Below, piece after piece: positions 44,299-53,280 of a stretch of DNA of 64,000 nucleotides. The DNA comes from Erythrobacter tepidarius. Its GTDB lineage: Bacteria > Pseudomonadota > Alphaproteobacteria > Sphingomonadales > Sphingomonadaceae. The notes beneath the pieces were generated by a model that saw only the letters and a program-made list of their open reading frames with translations, did not search any database and was not told the origin of the DNA. Location of the stretch: positions 62,001 through 126,000 of the forward strand of contig NZ_MUYJ01000005.1 of the NCBI RefSeq assembly GCF_002155695.1. The letters are read 5' to 3'. How positions within the stretch are numbered: position 1 is the stretch's first letter; the number at the start of each line of letters is the position of its first letter. The translations under genes and the position numbers were made by a program.

Positions 44299-44997
44299 AT
44301 GCGGGAAGTGATTTTCGACACCGAAACCACCGGGCTCGATCCCAGAACGGGGGATCGGATGGTGGAAATCGGCTGTATCGAGATGGTTGACCGGGTCGAA
44401 ACGGGCCGCACCTTCCACGCCTATTTCAACCCCGAACGCGACATGCCGATCGAGGCCGAGCGGGTGCATGGTTTGTCGGCCGAATTCCTCGCCACCAAGC
44501 CGCGCTTTGCCGAATTGGCCGACGAGCTGCTCGCATTCCTCGGTGATTCCCTACTGGTCGCGCATAATGCCGGGTTCGATTTCGGCTTCCTCAACGCCGA
44601 ACTGGAACGCATCGGCCGTGCGCCGATCGCGGCAGAGCGGATGGTCGATACCGTCGCGCTCGCCCGCAAAAAGCACCCCGGCGCCAAGAACTCGCTCGAT
44701 GCGCTGTGCACCCGATACGGGATCGACCGCAGCCACCGCGTCAAGCACGGGGCGCTGCTCGATGCCGAACTGCTCGCGCAGGTCTATGTCGAGCTGACCG
44801 GCGGACGCCAGATCGGGCTTGGCCTCGCCGAGCGCGAGACGGCCGCCGCCTTGCCCGCCACCGCCATCACCGCCACCGGCACGGCGCCGGCCGAGCGCCC
44901 GGTGCGCCCGCCCCGCCCCCACGCCCCCAGCGCGGCGGAGCTGGAGCGCCACAGCGCCTTCGTCGCCGGGATCGAAAACGCGATCTGGACGCGCTGA
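44299..44997 (+). CDS. dnaQ: DNA polymerase III epsilon subunit
   Basis: A 232-residue 3'-5' proofreading exonuclease. Exo I is [11 protein letters not shown], Exo II is [17 protein letters not shown], and Exo III is [14 protein letters not shown] with the catalytic histidine just before. The C-terminal 50 residues, with a proline/alanine linker and a helix, provide the polymerase alpha-binding tail. The ATG at 44299 gives the canonical [10 protein letters not shown] start. In Caulobacter dnaQ is also beside the origin. Confidence 0.95.
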   Translation: MREVIFDTETTGLDPRTGDRMVEIGCIEMVDRVETGRTFHAYFNPERDMPIEAERVHGLSAEFLATKPRFAELADELLAFLGDSLLVAHNAGFDFGFLNAELERIGRAPIAAERMVDTVALARKKHPGAKNSLDALCTRYGIDRSHRVKHGALLDAELLAQVYVELTGGRQIGLGLAERETAAALPATAITATGTAPAERPVRPPRPHAPSAAELERHSAFVAGIENAIWTR

Positions 44998-45065
44998 AGG
45001 AGGACGCGCACCGCACCACACCCCATGCACGGCAACCTCATCTCGGACGGGAGGCTATTGAATCT

Positions 45066-45632
45066 ATGGACATTCGCATTTCAGGCCACCAGATGGACAC
45101 CGGCGCGGCGCTGCAGGAACACGCAAGCGAAAGGCTCGGCGCGATTGTCGACAAGTATTTCGACAAGGCCCTGTCCAGTCAGGTAACCTTCGGCAGGGCG
45201 CCCGCCGGTGCCTTCACCTGCGATATCATCACCCACGTGATGCAGGGGCTGGTGCTCAAGGCGCAGGGGCAGGCGCATGATGCCCACATCGCGCTCGACG
45301 ATGCCGTCGCCAAGATCGACAAGCAGCTGCGCCGCTACAAGCGCCGCCTGACCGATCGCCACGAACAGGCCGATCACGCGCGCGAGGAAGAAGAGGCCGC
45401 CTACACCATCCTCGCCGTCGAGGCGGACGAGGAGGAAGAGGTCGTCGCCGATGCCCCGCTGGTGATCGCCGAGACCCGCGTCGATATTCCCACCGCCACC
45501 GTCGCCGATGCGGTGATGCTGATGGATCTGAGGAACACCACCGCGCTGTTCTTCAAAAATGCTGGCACGGGACGGCATAATATGGTTTATCGGCGCGCCG
45601 ATGGTTCAATCGGATGGGTGGAACCGCGATAG
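45066..45632 (+). CDS. hpf: Ribosome hibernation-promoting factor, long form
   Basis: A 188-residue long HPF that dimerises ribosomes in stationary phase. The N-terminal domain (MDIRISGHQMDTGAALQEHASERLGAIVDKYFDKA, then DDAVAKIDKQLRRYKRRLTDRH) binds the 30S decoding region. An acidic linker follows, and the C-terminal dimerisation domain contains ALFFKNAGTGRHNMVYRRADGSIGWVEPR. It precedes ptsN, the common order in Alphaproteobacteria, though rpoN is not adjacent. Confidence 0.95.
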   Translation: MDIRISGHQMDTGAALQEHASERLGAIVDKYFDKALSSQVTFGRAPAGAFTCDIITHVMQGLVLKAQGQAHDAHIALDDAVAKIDKQLRRYKRRLTDRHEQADHAREEEEAAYTILAVEADEEEEVVADAPLVIAETRVDIPTATVADAVMLMDLRNTTALFFKNAGTGRHNMVYRRADGSIGWVEPR

Positions 45633-45808
45633 GGCCTGCGCCGGCATCGTGACGGAGCGGCCGCCCGGCAGGGTGGCATCTATCGGCAACAGGCTCACAC
45701 GGCAGCAGCAGGAGGGGCGCATCGACCCGGCATCATGGCGGCATCGGCCGCCCTGAAATGGCCGGACTCGATCGCTAGGCTGGCACTTTCAATCGGGATT
45801 CGCTCATA

Positions 45809-46270
45809 ATGGATGTTACGCTCGCTCTTTCGCCGGAGGCGATTCTGTTCGACAAGATCGACAGCAAGCCCAAGGTGCTCGCGGCGCTCGCAAGGCTGTT
45901 CTCGCAGGCCTACGGGCTGGACGAGAGCGCGGTGCTGGAAAATCTCGAGGCGCGCGAAGCGCTGGGCAGCACCGGCTTCGGGCGCGGGGTGGCGATCCCG
46001 CATTGCCGCATCAAGGACGCACGCCGCCCGAGCCTCGCGCTAATCCGGCTTGAGCAGCCGATCGATTTTGCCGCCGCCGATGCGCTGCCCGTCACGCTGG
46101 TGTGTGGCCTGGTCTCGCCCGAGAATGCCGGGGCGACCCACCTCCACGCGCTCGCCGCGATCTCGCGCCTGACGCGTGACGAGGCCAAGCTCCAGATGCT
46201 CGCCGATGCGCCGACGACCGAGGCGGCCTATGCGCTGCTCACCCACCAGTTCGAGCGAGACGCCGCCTGA
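45809..46270 (+). CDS. ptsN: PTS IIA-like nitrogen regulatory protein PtsN
   Basis: A 153-residue EIIA-Ntr domain, terminal phosphate acceptor of the nitrogen PTS. The phosphorylated histidine is H65 in GFGRGVAIPHCRIKDAR; the surrounding family sequence (ALGSTGFGRG, HLHALAAISRLTRDEAKLQML) is intact. It follows hpf after 176 bases, a gap in which I see no gene. Confidence 0.94.
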   Translation: MDVTLALSPEAILFDKIDSKPKVLAALARLFSQAYGLDESAVLENLEAREALGSTGFGRGVAIPHCRIKDARRPSLALIRLEQPIDFAAADALPVTLVCGLVSPENAGATHLHALAAISRLTRDEAKLQMLADAPTTEAAYALLTHQFERDAA

Positions 46271-46292
46271 CAGCCCTGATAGTCTTGCCAGA

Positions 46293-46769
46293 ATGAGCGA
46301 ATCCGATCACGCAGCGTGCGCCACCGGGGCGGAAGGGCACTACCGCGCGCTCGAGCGGCTCTATGCCTCCGCGCCGGTCAATGCCAAGTTCGCCAGCACG
46401 CTGCACATCCCGGGGGAGGGTCTTTCGCGGCTCACCTTCACCGTCACCCGGCAGGATTACCACGCGGCCGGTGCGGCGCACGGAACCATCTATTTCAAGA
46501 TGCTCGACGATGCCGCCTTCTACGCCGCCAATACCCTGGCGACCGATCGCTTCCTGCTCACCACCAGCTTCAACCTGCATTTCACCAAGCCGGTGCGCGA
46601 GGGCATCGTCACGGCCGAGGGGCGCTGGGTCAGCGGACGGCGGCGCGTCTTCGTTGCCGAAGCGCGGCTGGTGGACGCGGAAGGTGATGAGATCGGGCGC
46701 GGCACTGGCACCTTCATGCGCTCGCGCATCCCGCTTTCCAGCCTGCCGGGCTACACGGTTCCGGCCTGA
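46293..46769 (+). CDS. PaaI family thioesterase (hotdog fold)
   Basis: A 158-residue hotdog thioesterase. The central helix and adjacent motif AAGAAHGTIYFKMLDDAAFYAANTLA and the strand LTTSFNLHFTKPVREGIVTAEGRWV are characteristic. It would hydrolyse an acyl-CoA of unknown identity. The ATG at 46293 lies 22 bases after ptsN. Confidence 0.88.
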   Translation: MSESDHAACATGAEGHYRALERLYASAPVNAKFASTLHIPGEGLSRLTFTVTRQDYHAAGAAHGTIYFKMLDDAAFYAANTLATDRFLLTTSFNLHFTKPVREGIVTAEGRWVSGRRRVFVAEARLVDAEGDEIGRGTGTFMRSRIPLSSLPGYTVPA

Positions 46770-46778
46770 GCGCGCGCG

Positions 46779-47114
46779 ATGGGCGAACGCCTGCCCGCCC
46801 ATCTCGAAGCCAGTGCGATCCTGCGCCTCGCCGAGGCGCAAGGCGGCTTTGCAACGGTGCTGGCCAAGGGCGAGCGCGATGCCGGCACGATCCTGCTGGT
46901 AACCACCTGTCGCGGCCGCAATGGCCGGCTTTACGAAAGGATGCCTACGCTCGCCGGATCGCGTTCTTTTGTTGCGACGAAAAGCGAAGATCCTGAAAAC
47001 CCGCAGGAATTTTCAGACTATCTGGCACGCCGTCGCCGCCAGGACCCGGATATCTGGCTGATCGAGGTGGATATCGCGGATCCTGAACGCTTCATCGCGC
47101 AAATCGACGGATGA
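46779..47114 (+). CDS. DUF1491 family protein
   Basis: A 111-residue protein with LPAHLEASAILRLAEAQGGFATVLAKGERDAGTILLV and the C-terminal RRRRQDPDIWLIEVDIADPERFIA, both typical of DUF1491, an alphaproteobacterial family of unknown function. It starts 9 bases after the thioesterase gene and is probably in the same operon. Confidence 0.88.
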   Translation: MGERLPAHLEASAILRLAEAQGGFATVLAKGERDAGTILLVTTCRGRNGRLYERMPTLAGSRSFVATKSEDPENPQEFSDYLARRRRQDPDIWLIEVDIADPERFIAQIDG

Positions 47115-47311
47115 ACTTGACCCTGCCGGGCGCGCGGCTAAGGGCGCGCCGACTTCCTGGCGCAGGCTGACGCAGCGGCAATCCGGCCGTTCGATCGGCA
47201 CGCAGACGGGGAGCGGCCGGCAGGTCTCCTCTCGAACCCCGACAGTGCCGTTCGAAGCGCACAGGGTTCCACCTGCGTCGGAGCGCGCTCACCGCCCTTA
47301 TTGTAGAGTGC

Positions 47312-47953
47312 ATGAGTCGCAAGACTTTGACTTTTGTCGCGCTTGCCGTGATGACCATGGCCAGCCTGACGATCCCCGGCGTCGATGGCGCCGCGGCCCT
47401 GGCCGAAGTGGCCGAAAATCAGCTCACCGCAGGCCGCCCGGCCGTGGAGCTGGTTCCCCCCACCCCCGCTCCGATCTCCGAGCCGGTGGTCCAGCCTCTG
47501 CCCGCAGCGGAGGCCGCGCCGGAGCTGACCGAAGCCGACACGCTCGCCGAATTGGTGAGCATGGTCGATACTGATGCGCCGGTGAGCGACGAGCTGCGCT
47601 GCCTTGCCGGCGCGGTCTATTTCGAGGCGCGCGGCGAAGCGCTTGCCGGCCAGCTCGCGGTGGCGCAGGTGATCATCAACCGCACCGAGGATGGCCGTTT
47701 CCCGCGTTCCTATTGCGGCGTGGTGGCCCAGCCCGGACAATTTTCCTTCATGCGTGGCCGCCGGATGCCCGCGATCCCCACCGCCTCGTCCGCCTGGACC
47801 AGGGCCGTGGCGATCGCCCGGATCGCGCATCAGGGCCTGTGGGAATCCGAAGTGGGCGACGCGGTGTTCTTCCACGCCAAATATGTCCGCCCCGGCTGGA
47901 GCCGCACCAAGGCCCGCCTAGCGCAGATCGACACGCATATTTTCTATCGCTGA
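47312..47953 (+). CDS. SleB-type cell wall hydrolase
   Basis: A 213-residue exported protein with a signal sequence (LTFVALAVMTMASLTIPGVDG), a proline/glutamate-rich spacer to about residue 95 and a C-terminal Hydrolase_2 (SleB) domain: LRCLAGAVYFEARGEALAGQLAVAQVIINR, with the glutamate in VYFEARGE as presumed catalytic acid, then YCGVVAQPGQFSF. It probably cuts peptidoglycan in growth or division. A 197-bp upstream gap holds its promoter. Confidence 0.9.
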   Translation: MSRKTLTFVALAVMTMASLTIPGVDGAAALAEVAENQLTAGRPAVELVPPTPAPISEPVVQPLPAAEAAPELTEADTLAELVSMVDTDAPVSDELRCLAGAVYFEARGEALAGQLAVAQVIINRTEDGRFPRSYCGVVAQPGQFSFMRGRRMPAIPTASSAWTRAVAIARIAHQGLWESEVGDAVFFHAKYVRPGWSRTKARLAQIDTHIFYR

Positions 47954-48023
47954 TCGCTCATCCTCGCCGCCTTTTCCCCTTGGGCGAGCGGCTGCGGGCG
48001 GGTGAACAGAACGCGACGACGGT

Positions 48024-48815
48024 CTAGCGGAGCCGCACCCAGACAGGCGCGTGGTCGCTGGCCTTTTCGCGGCCGCGATAGGCCTTGTCGATGCCGCAGG
48101 CCTCGAGCCGGTCGGCGCATTCGGGCGAGAGCAGGATGTGGTCAATCCGGAAGCCGTGATCGCGCTGCCAGGCGCCGGCCTGATAGTCCCAATAGGTCCA
48201 CACGCCCCCGCGCGGGTTGTGGGTGCGGACCGCATCGGTCCAGCCGTCTGCCAGCAGCCGGGCATAGGCCGCGCGGCTTTCGGGCTGCATCAGCGCATCA
48301 TCGGCCATCGCCGTGACGGACCAGACATCGTCGTCATGCGGGATGACATTGAAATCGCCAAGCACCACCGCCGGCACTTCCTCCGCCCAGATCTGCGCCA
48401 TGCGCGCGCGCAGCTTCGCCATCCACGCCAGCTTGTAGGTGAATTTCGGCCCCGGATGGGGGTTGCCGTTGGGGAGGTAGAGGCAGGCGATGCGGATGCC
48501 GCCGACATCCGCTTCAAGGTAGCGCGCCTGTTCCTCGTCGCCCTCGTTCGGGCCGGGGATGCCGAGCCCGCGCTGCACCTCGGTGAGGGTGTATCCCGCC
48601 TGCCGGTCGACAAGGATTGCCACCCCGTTGAAGCTCTTCTGCCCGTGCCAGAGCGCGGCATAACCAAGCGCCTCCAGATCACCCGCCGGGAAGCCTTCGT
48701 CCTGGGTCTTGATCTCCTGCAGGCAGGCGACCGCGGGGCGGGTTTCGGCGAGCCATTCGCTGAGGCGCGGCAGCCGCGCCTTGATGCCGTTGATGTTGAA
48801 GGTGGCGATTTTCAT
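48024..48815 (-). CDS. xth: Exodeoxyribonuclease III
   Basis: A 263-residue AP endonuclease/3'-exonuclease of base-excision repair. Catalytic motifs are present in order: FNINGIKARL, LQEIKTQDE (metal glutamate), YLPNGNP, LGDFNVIPHDDDVW, and RIDHILLSPE with SDHAPVWV (catalytic histidine). It is transcribed alone, convergent with the cell wall hydrolase. Confidence 0.96.
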   Translation of the reverse strand: MKIATFNINGIKARLPRLSEWLAETRPAVACLQEIKTQDEGFPAGDLEALGYAALWHGQKSFNGVAILVDRQAGYTLTEVQRGLGIPGPNEGDEEQARYLEADVGGIRIACLYLPNGNPHPGPKFTYKLAWMAKLRARMAQIWAEEVPAVVLGDFNVIPHDDDVWSVTAMADDALMQPESRAAYARLLADGWTDAVRTHNPRGGVWTYWDYQAGAWQRDHGFRIDHILLSPECADRLEACGIDKAYRGREKASDHAPVWVRLR

Positions 48816-48853
48816 GCGCGCGCTTGTGCCCCAAAGCAGCGCGCAGGTCTAAT

Positions 48854-49186
48854 CTAAATCCCGAAACTCGCCCCGCAGCCGCAGCCTGCGGCCGCCTGCG
48901 GGTTTTCGACCTTGAAGGCCGCGCCGCCCAGCGATTCGACGAAATCGACCGTGCTGCCCGCGATCAGATCGAGGCTGATCGGATCGACCACCAGCTTCAC
49001 GCCGTCGGTTTCCGAGACGCAGTCATCCGGCTCGGGCGCATCGGCAAGGTCAAACTTGTACTGGAAGCCCGAACAGCCCCCGCCTTCCACTGCGAGGCGC
49101 AGGATCGCGGGGCGCGACTGCTTGGCCGCGATCAAGGCCACGCGCTTGGCGGCGGATGGGGTGAGGATCAGCGGGACGGCGGTCAT
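48854..49186 (-). CDS. erpA: Iron-sulfur cluster insertion protein ErpA
   Basis: A 110-residue A-type Fe-S carrier. The cluster cysteines are C38 in GGGCSGFQYKF and the terminal GCGCG pair. The beta-rich body (LTPSAAKRVALIAAK, LVVDPISLDLIAGSTVDF) is standard. It delivers Fe-S clusters to apoproteins. It could equally be named an IscA-family protein; erpA is the more usual call for this alphaproteobacterial lineage. Confidence 0.93.
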   Translation of the reverse strand: MTAVPLILTPSAAKRVALIAAKQSRPAILRLAVEGGGCSGFQYKFDLADAPEPDDCVSETDGVKLVVDPISLDLIAGSTVDFVESLGGAAFKVENPQAAAGCGCGASFGI

Positions 49187-49225
49187 GCGCGCAATCTAGG
49201 GTGCCGCGGCGCGCGGCTCAAGGCC

Positions 49226-49657
49226 CTATCCGGCCTGGATGTAGTTGCGCAGCGCCTCCGCCTCGTGCTGCACCTCGTCGATCTTGTATTTGACGAGATC
49301 GCCGATCGAGATGAAGGAGACCAGCGCCCCGTTCTCCACCACCGGAAAATGGCGGAAACGGCGGCGGGTCATCATGCCCAGAGCATCATCGATCGTGGTC
49401 GCGGGGCCGACCGTCACCGCGGGCGCCGTCATGATCTGCTCGACGGGCAGATCAAGGCACGCGGCGCCCTTTTCCGCAAGGTTGTAGATCACGTCGCGCT
49501 CGGACACGATCCCGACCACGTGCCCGTCGCGCAGCACAGGCAGCGCGCCGATGCGCTTGGTGGCCAGGATCGTGACCGCTTGCGAAACCGAGGTGGCCAC
49601 GTCACAGGCGATGATGTCGGATTTGCCGCGGTTGGCGATGATTCTGGCGATGGTCAT
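49226..49657 (-). CDS. Tandem CBS domain protein
   Basis: A 143-residue protein made of two CBS domains (about residues 8-60 and 73-125), the second ending with RFRHFPVVENGALVSFISIGDLV. CBS pairs bind adenosine nucleotides and act as energy sensors. No output domain is attached. Stand-alone CBS proteins of this size are common in Alphaproteobacteria. Confidence 0.93.
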   Translation of the reverse strand: MTIARIIANRGKSDIIACDVATSVSQAVTILATKRIGALPVLRDGHVVGIVSERDVIYNLAEKGAACLDLPVEQIMTAPAVTVGPATTIDDALGMMTRRRFRHFPVVENGALVSFISIGDLVKYKIDEVQHEAEALRNYIQAG

Positions 49658-49794
49658 GGCCGACTCCCTCTCTCCTGCTGAAAGAAGGTGCCATGAAATG
49701 CGGCAAAAGGCGAATCCGCCGCTTGCACGCGGCGAACCCTCGCTTGCGGCTTTTGCGCGTTGCCAAGCGCCCTGGCCTGGGCCATGGCGGGGGC

Positions 49795-50106
49795 ATGGCG
49801 CACAAGTCCCCGCTCGATGATCCCCGCAACGCGGCCCACGCTTGGGCGCGCTATCGCCAGATCATGAAGCTGCTTTTGCTGGTGACGGTGGTGACCGTGG
49901 CGATCGCCATGGGCCTGCTGTTTGCCCATAAGGGCATGATATCGGTGCATTTCTACATTGCCGTGGCGCTCGGCATCAGCCTCACCATGCTGCTCGGCGG
50001 GGGGCTGATGGGGTTGGTCTTCCTCAGCAATGGCACCGGCCATGACGAATCGGTCGACAACCACATGCCTTTGCCCGACGAATTGTGGCGTTCGCCCGAG
50101 GACTAG
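49795..50106 (+). CDS. Two-TM membrane protein of unknown function
   Basis: A 103-residue protein with two transmembrane helices ([21 protein letters not shown] and [25 protein letters not shown]) and short polar ends. The C-terminus reads [21 protein letters not shown] do not recognise a named family. It starts with the ATG at 49795; the frame extends upstream without a better start. Its stop overlaps the convergent 2Fe-2S gene in CTAG. Confidence 0.75.
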   Translation: MAHKSPLDDPRNAAHAWARYRQIMKLLLLVTVVTVAIAMGLLFAHKGMISVHFYIAVALGISLTMLLGGGLMGLVFLSNGTGHDESVDNHMPLPDELWRSPED

Positions 50107-50516
50107 GCGGGCGGCGTGAGCCGGAAGTCCTCGACCGGCACCCCGCCGATCAGGTGTTCCTGGATGATCCGTTCCAGCACTGCCGGACTGCACGAGCGAT
50201 ACCACACCCCGTCGGGCCACACGACCGCGACCGGCCCCGCGGCGCAGATCTGCAGGCAATCGGCCTTGCTGCGCTGCACGCCCCCGCCCGCCCCGCGGTT
50301 GCTCTCGTCGCTCCGGCGCGGGCCGACGAGGCCCAGTTCCTTCAACCGTGACTTGAGGAAGGCCCAGCTTTCCTCGCCAGCCGCGCGCGAGCAGCACTTC
50401 TGCTTCTCCGAAAGCGCGCACAGCATGATATGCCGGGTGATCGCGGTCCCCTGCGCGGGATTGCCATAATGGCGGGCAAGGTTGCGCTGCGCACAGAGCA
50501 GATCGTCCTGGCTCAT
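50103..50516 (-). CDS. (2Fe-2S) ferredoxin domain protein (thioredoxin-like)
   Basis: A 137-residue protein of the thioredoxin-like 2Fe-2S ferredoxin family. Candidate ligands are the cysteines in [11 protein letters not shown] and [28 protein letters not shown]. It may act as a small electron carrier. The ATG at 50516 overlaps the stop of the S9 peptidase gene (ATGA), so the two are translationally linked. Confidence 0.9.
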   Translation of the reverse strand: MSQDDLLCAQRNLARHYGNPAQGTAITRHIMLCALSEKQKCCSRAAGEESWAFLKSRLKELGLVGPRRSDESNRGAGGGVQRSKADCLQICAAGPVAVVWPDGVWYRSCSPAVLERIIQEHLIGGVPVEDFRLTPPA

Positions 50517-52663
50517 TGCGGCTTGTCCTGCTTGAGCCAGCGATCGAGCCATGCGAACACGGTGTTATGCCATTGCAGCGCGTTCTTCGCGCCCAGCACC
50601 CAGTGGTTTTCGTCGGGAAATACCAGCAATTGCGAGGGGATGCCGCGTTCCTTGAGCGCGGTGAAGCTTTGCAGGCCCTGCGTATAGGGCACGCGGTAAT
50701 CGCGTTCGCCGGTCACCACCAGCATCGGGGTCTTCCACTTGTCGACGTGGTTGGCCGGGTTCCACTTCTCGTAGGTCTCGCGCGCCTCGCTGTAGCTGCC
50801 GCCGAAGTCCCAGCGCGGAAACCACAATTCTTCGGTGGCATAGTAGAAGCTGCGGGTGTCGAAGATGCCGTCGTGCTGCACGAGGCAGTCGAAGCGGTCG
50901 GGCCAGTTGCCGGCGATCCAGTTGACCATGTAGCCGCCATAGCTTGCCCCCATCGCGCAGGCGCGCTTGCGATCGATCTGCGGGTCGAGCGCGAGCGCCG
51001 CCTCGAGGCCCTTCTTCAGGTCTTCGAGCGGCCAGCCGCCCCAGTTCCGGTTGATCGCATCGGTGAAGGCCTGCCCGTATCCGGTGCTGCCGTGGAAATC
51101 GACCGAGATCACCGCATAGCCCTGGCTGGCGGTGACGCGCGGGTTCCAGCGATAGGACCAGCTGTCGTTGAAGCTCCCCTGCGGCCCGCCGTGGATGTAG
51201 AGGATTGCCGGGATCGGCCCGGTCTGGTCGGCAAGGCGGGTGATCTGGCCCCATACCCTGTCGCCATTGGCACCGGTGAAACTGAAGCGGCGGGTGACGA
51301 TGTTCGCGAGCCTGCCCATGCGGGTGGTGGCGACATCGGTAAGCGGGCGCGCCTGCGCGCCGCCCTCCGACAGGAACAGCTCGGCGGGATGGCCAAGCGA
51401 ATCGCGGGTGAACAGCAGCCGCCCGCCCGGCAAGCTGACGAGATTGGCGATATGCGCCTCGTTGCCGGCCATCAGATCGAGCCGTTCGACCGCGCCGCTG
51501 ACCGGGTCGATCCGGAAGGCCGGGGTGTCGAGCACCGCCTGGGCGGTGGCGAACAGGCTCTTGCCGTCGGCGCTCCAGATAAGGCTGCTGAAGCTCAGAT
51601 CGGTATCCGCGGTCAGGTTGCGCACCGCGCCGGTCGTGAGATCGAGCAGGCGGACCGACAGCCGATCGGCCTCGTAGGTCGGCCGGTCCATCGCCAGCCA
51701 GGCGAGATATCTGCCGTCCGGCGAGGGCGCGGGCGCAGTATCGGTGGCGGCGTTGTGCGCGGTCAGCAGGACGGGTGCCGAGCCGGTCAGGTCCGAGCGG
51801 TAGATATCGAGATTGGTCGAGCCCGGTTCTGCCCCGTCGGCCAGCCGCGCGACGAAATAGACCGCTTCGCCATCGGGCGCGAAGGCGATATCCTCGCCGC
51901 CGCCGAAGGGCATGGTCGGCGTGTCGGCCACCAGGCCGGTGGCCGGGTTGGTGCCGTCGAGCGGCACCCCTTCGCCCTGCGCCTGTCCGTTTTCCAGGGC
52001 AAAGACGAACACGCGGTTGGGCCGTCCCGGCGTCGCCCAGCGGTCCCAGTGGCGGTAGAACCCGCCCGCGCCGTCATAGAGCCGGCCGGTGCCGGGGCCG
52101 GGCAGGTGCGCCGCCGGCTGGCTTGCGCAGCCGAACGTCGGGCAATCGCGCGGCACCGTGGCCCAGAGCGCGATCCGCTTGCCATCGGGGGAGAGCTTGA
52201 AGCCGGCGATGTCGACATCGGGAAAGCCCGCCACCAGCGCGGGCGGGCCGGCCTTGCCGTCCTTGCCGAGCGCGATCCGCCACACCCGACCGCGCGGCGC
52301 GACCCCTTCGCCCTGCGGGTTTCCGCTGCTCAGCACATAAAGCGCACCATCCGGGCCGAAAGCGGGCGCGGAGGCCTCGATCCCCAAGCGCAGCGCCACC
52401 GGCTGCGCACCGGGCCGCATCAGATCGAGCAGGTAATGGGTCGTCTGCCGCGCCAGCGTTTCCGGATCGGTGGTGGTGACGCCATAGACGGCCAGCGTGC
52501 CTTCCGGGTTCACCGCCGGCGCGCCGAGCCGCGGCATCGTGACGAGATCCTGCGCGCTCATCGGCGGCATCGTCACGCCCGGAACGGGATCGCCGGGCTT
52601 GGCGGCAAGGGGAGCGGCGGAAAGGGCTGCGGCAAGCGCACCCAGAGCAATCAGGTTTCGCAT
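50513..52663 (-). CDS. S9 family prolyl oligopeptidase-like peptidase, exported
   Basis: A 716-residue serine peptidase with a signal peptide ([18 protein letters not shown]). The N-terminal beta-propeller spans about residues 40-430, and the alpha/beta hydrolase domain carries the nucleophile Ser574 in [10 protein letters not shown], the acid in [16 protein letters not shown] and the histidine in [10 protein letters not shown]. It probably removes dipeptides or oligopeptides in the periplasm. The ATG at 52663 fits the signal peptide; the frame extends further upstream. Confidence 0.92.
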   Translation of the reverse strand: MRNLIALGALAAALSAAPLAAKPGDPVPGVTMPPMSAQDLVTMPRLGAPAVNPEGTLAVYGVTTTDPETLARQTTHYLLDLMRPGAQPVALRLGIEASAPAFGPDGALYVLSSGNPQGEGVAPRGRVWRIALGKDGKAGPPALVAGFPDVDIAGFKLSPDGKRIALWATVPRDCPTFGCASQPAAHLPGPGTGRLYDGAGGFYRHWDRWATPGRPNRVFVFALENGQAQGEGVPLDGTNPATGLVADTPTMPFGGGEDIAFAPDGEAVYFVARLADGAEPGSTNLDIYRSDLTGSAPVLLTAHNAATDTAPAPSPDGRYLAWLAMDRPTYEADRLSVRLLDLTTGAVRNLTADTDLSFSSLIWSADGKSLFATAQAVLDTPAFRIDPVSGAVERLDLMAGNEAHIANLVSLPGGRLLFTRDSLGHPAELFLSEGGAQARPLTDVATTRMGRLANIVTRRFSFTGANGDRVWGQITRLADQTGPIPAILYIHGGPQGSFNDSWSYRWNPRVTASQGYAVISVDFHGSTGYGQAFTDAINRNWGGWPLEDLKKGLEAALALDPQIDRKRACAMGASYGGYMVNWIAGNWPDRFDCLVQHDGIFDTRSFYYATEELWFPRWDFGGSYSEARETYEKWNPANHVDKWKTPMLVVTGERDYRVPYTQGLQSFTALKERGIPSQLLVFPDENHWVLGAKNALQWHNTVFAWLDRWLKQDKPQ

Positions 52664-52719
52664 GGGGCGCAGGATTAGCCTGCTGCGCGCGGCTGCGCCA
52701 GATGTTCGGGGCCGATGCC

Positions 52720-53238
52720 TTAAGGCTTCTTGCCAACGATCCGGGCGATTTCCGCCTGCACCAGCTTTTCGACCATCGCGGGCAGGTTGGCCTGGAGCCA
52801 ATCCGCCAGCATCGGCCGCAGCAGTTCGCGGGTGAGACCTTCCAACGAGGTTTCGCCCGAGCGCACGATCTGCGGCTTCGCGCCGGGTTCGGCCAGCATC
52901 GCCAGCGCGGCGAGGTTTTCCTGCACCGCGCTGCGTATCCCATCGGCGATCAGCGGCGCCTCGTCCGGGGTGGCGCAGGCACTGGCGAGCGGCACCGCCG
53001 GGGCTTCGCTTTCGGGCGTGAACTCCATGTCGGCGAGATCGAGCACTTCCTCCTCCTCGCCCACCCGATGCTGGAGCGGCGCTGCGGCAGCGGGCGGCAA
53101 GCCCGCAGCGGCATTGCGCGCGTTGCCCAATTCGCGCCGCCGCCGCGCTTCGAGCGCCACGGCGCGGTTGTCGCGCGCGATCACCTTCTTGATCGATTCG
53201 AGGATTTCCTCGACCGACGCTTCGCCTTCATGCCCCAT
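52720..53238 (-). CDS. PopZ-like polar organising protein (DUF2497)
   Basis: A 172-residue DUF2497 protein. The short N-terminal helix (ASVEEILESIKKVIARD) and the C-terminal oligomerisation region (LEGLTRELLRPMLADWLQANLPAMVEKLVQAEIARIVGKK) both match Caulobacter PopZ, with an acidic, proline/alanine-rich disordered spacer between them. PopZ forms the polar matrix that anchors ParB-parS at the cell pole. It follows tolC and pcm in a minus-strand operon, the usual sphingomonad order, but valS is not next. Placement near parABS and oriC is notable. Assigned by family; polar function here is inferred. Confidence 0.85.
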   Translation of the reverse strand: MGHEGEASVEEILESIKKVIARDNRAVALEARRRRELGNARNAAAGLPPAAAAPLQHRVGEEEEVLDLADMEFTPESEAPAVPLASACATPDEAPLIADGIRSAVQENLAALAMLAEPGAKPQIVRSGETSLEGLTRELLRPMLADWLQANLPAMVEKLVQAEIARIVGKKP

Positions 53239-53280
53239 GTTCAGCCCTCGTTGCGCCCGCAAGCTGTCCCGAATCGGGAT